In this document: positions 63,334-64,000 of the stretch, piece after piece
How the letters are laid out: each line of letters opens with the position of its first letter
Position numbering within the stretch: the first letter of the stretch is position 1
Source: Asterias amurensis
Taxonomy: Eukaryota; Echinodermata; Asteroidea; Forcipulatida; Asteriidae
Reading direction: 5' to 3'
Length of the DNA stretch: 64,000 bases
Assembly: GCF_032118995.1 (NCBI RefSeq)
Contig: NC_092648.1
Coordinates: forward strand, 8,143,501 to 8,207,500
The notes under the pieces: model-generated
Seen by the model: the letters and a program-made list of their open reading frames with translations, nothing else
The model's database searches: none
What the model was told of the DNA's origin: nothing
Program-made: the position numbers and the translations under genes

Positions 63334-64000
63334 TGGTATGTATTTTACGTTTTATCATGGAGGTAGGTTTTATAGACCCTCATTTATTAGTATTACCCTG
63401 GTGTCACGTGTTTTCAGTAGGATAACACAACAGGACAATTGTTCACAATAAAAAACTTTAACAAAAAAGTTAAATAATCTATCCAATTTTTTAACAATAA
63501 CCATTTCACTTCATGGTGTGTTGAAATTTTTAAAGTTTTGGTTTTACGTTGCGAGAGACAGTCCGCCATTAACAGTGCTCATGCATGCACGACATTGGAG
63601 CAACGTCATATGTTTTCACACCTTTCATTGGTTGGTATTTCATTGAATGGTCAGAAGCTAGTAAATAAATCAAAACTATTATTCAATTAGTAATTACTAC
63701 TTGACAAATTTAATTACATTTTTGTCCTAAGGCATTATGGCTACTATATTAGAATCCAGAGATATCATAAGGCATGAAATTGGAAGTAAAACACCCCACC
63801 CCCCTTGAAGCACACACAGTTCATAACAATCCTTTCCCCCCATTTCAGACAAGTAATGTTTGGTTTCAGGAGATAAGAAACCAATCTATGACATTTTCTT
63901 TTTTATGTTGACTTAATATTTATTACGCTTAGAGGAATAGTTGATTTGAAAAAAAATGTAGTTTTTGATTGTGAACAATTTTCCTGTTATCCTACTGAAA
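63334..64000 (+). other. First intron of second ribokinase
   Basis: AT-rich sequence with no other feature recognised up to the window end. Confidence 0.5.

Overview
The window is animal nuclear DNA. Genes are split by introns with GT/AG borders, spacing is wide, and both flanks and introns are full of decayed transposons. A tRNA-headed SINE, CR1/L2- and Jockey-like LINE remnants, many foldback MITEs and frequent TACATGTA-type palindromes fit a marine invertebrate deuterostome. An echinoderm is my best guess, but this is an inference from style.

Three genes are well supported. (1) Positions 165-5644 on + hold the last four exons of a ribokinase gene (RBKS-like), which begins before the window. 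(2) Positions 6834-51115 on - hold a gene of about 44 kb for a leishmanolysin-like (invadolysin, M8) zinc metalloprotease. At least 15 exons are traceable, from signal peptide to a single C-terminal membrane segment. Frame bookkeeping shows two further exons that I could not place. (3) Position 63281 on + starts the first exon of a second ribokinase gene. Two ribokinase genes therefore lie in the same direction, with the protease gene between them in the opposite direction. A short divergent first exon (62908 to 62811, -) faces the second ribokinase.

The rest is accessory DNA. The large protease introns contain: a Harbinger-like element rich in CCCGGG (9.5-11.5 kb) that abuts a 51-bp minisatellite of about 35 units (11.5-13.3 kb); a tRNA-derived SINE inside minisatellite remnants (14.0-14.3 kb); a foldback (15 kb); a decayed LINE containing a MITE (15.9-17.9 kb); a 215-bp triplication with occupied and empty MITE sites (18.2-18.8 kb); a purine-skewed repeat tract (18.9-20.1 kb); a decayed Jockey-like LINE split by a TIR element (31.2-33.5 kb); several foldbacks (35-40 kb); and a reverse-transcriptase pseudogene (43.7-44.3 kb).

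Upstream of the protease gene lie a THAP-like fragment (51.6 kb), a nested transposon stack (53.5-59.0 kb) and a broken P2X7-tail-like pseudogene (61.3-62.2 kb). The stack consists of a MULE-like shell with a 9-13 bp target duplication, holding a hAT-like element with a perfect 8-bp duplication, which holds a palindrome of about 2.9 kb. The palindrome's arms carry alternating inverted copies of a GGGATC-TTGGCGC motif about every 85-95 bp. Two TTAA-flanked MITE families recur through the window.

The ribokinase would act on ribose in the cytosol and the protease at the secretory or cell surface. Nothing in the sequence links them functionally.
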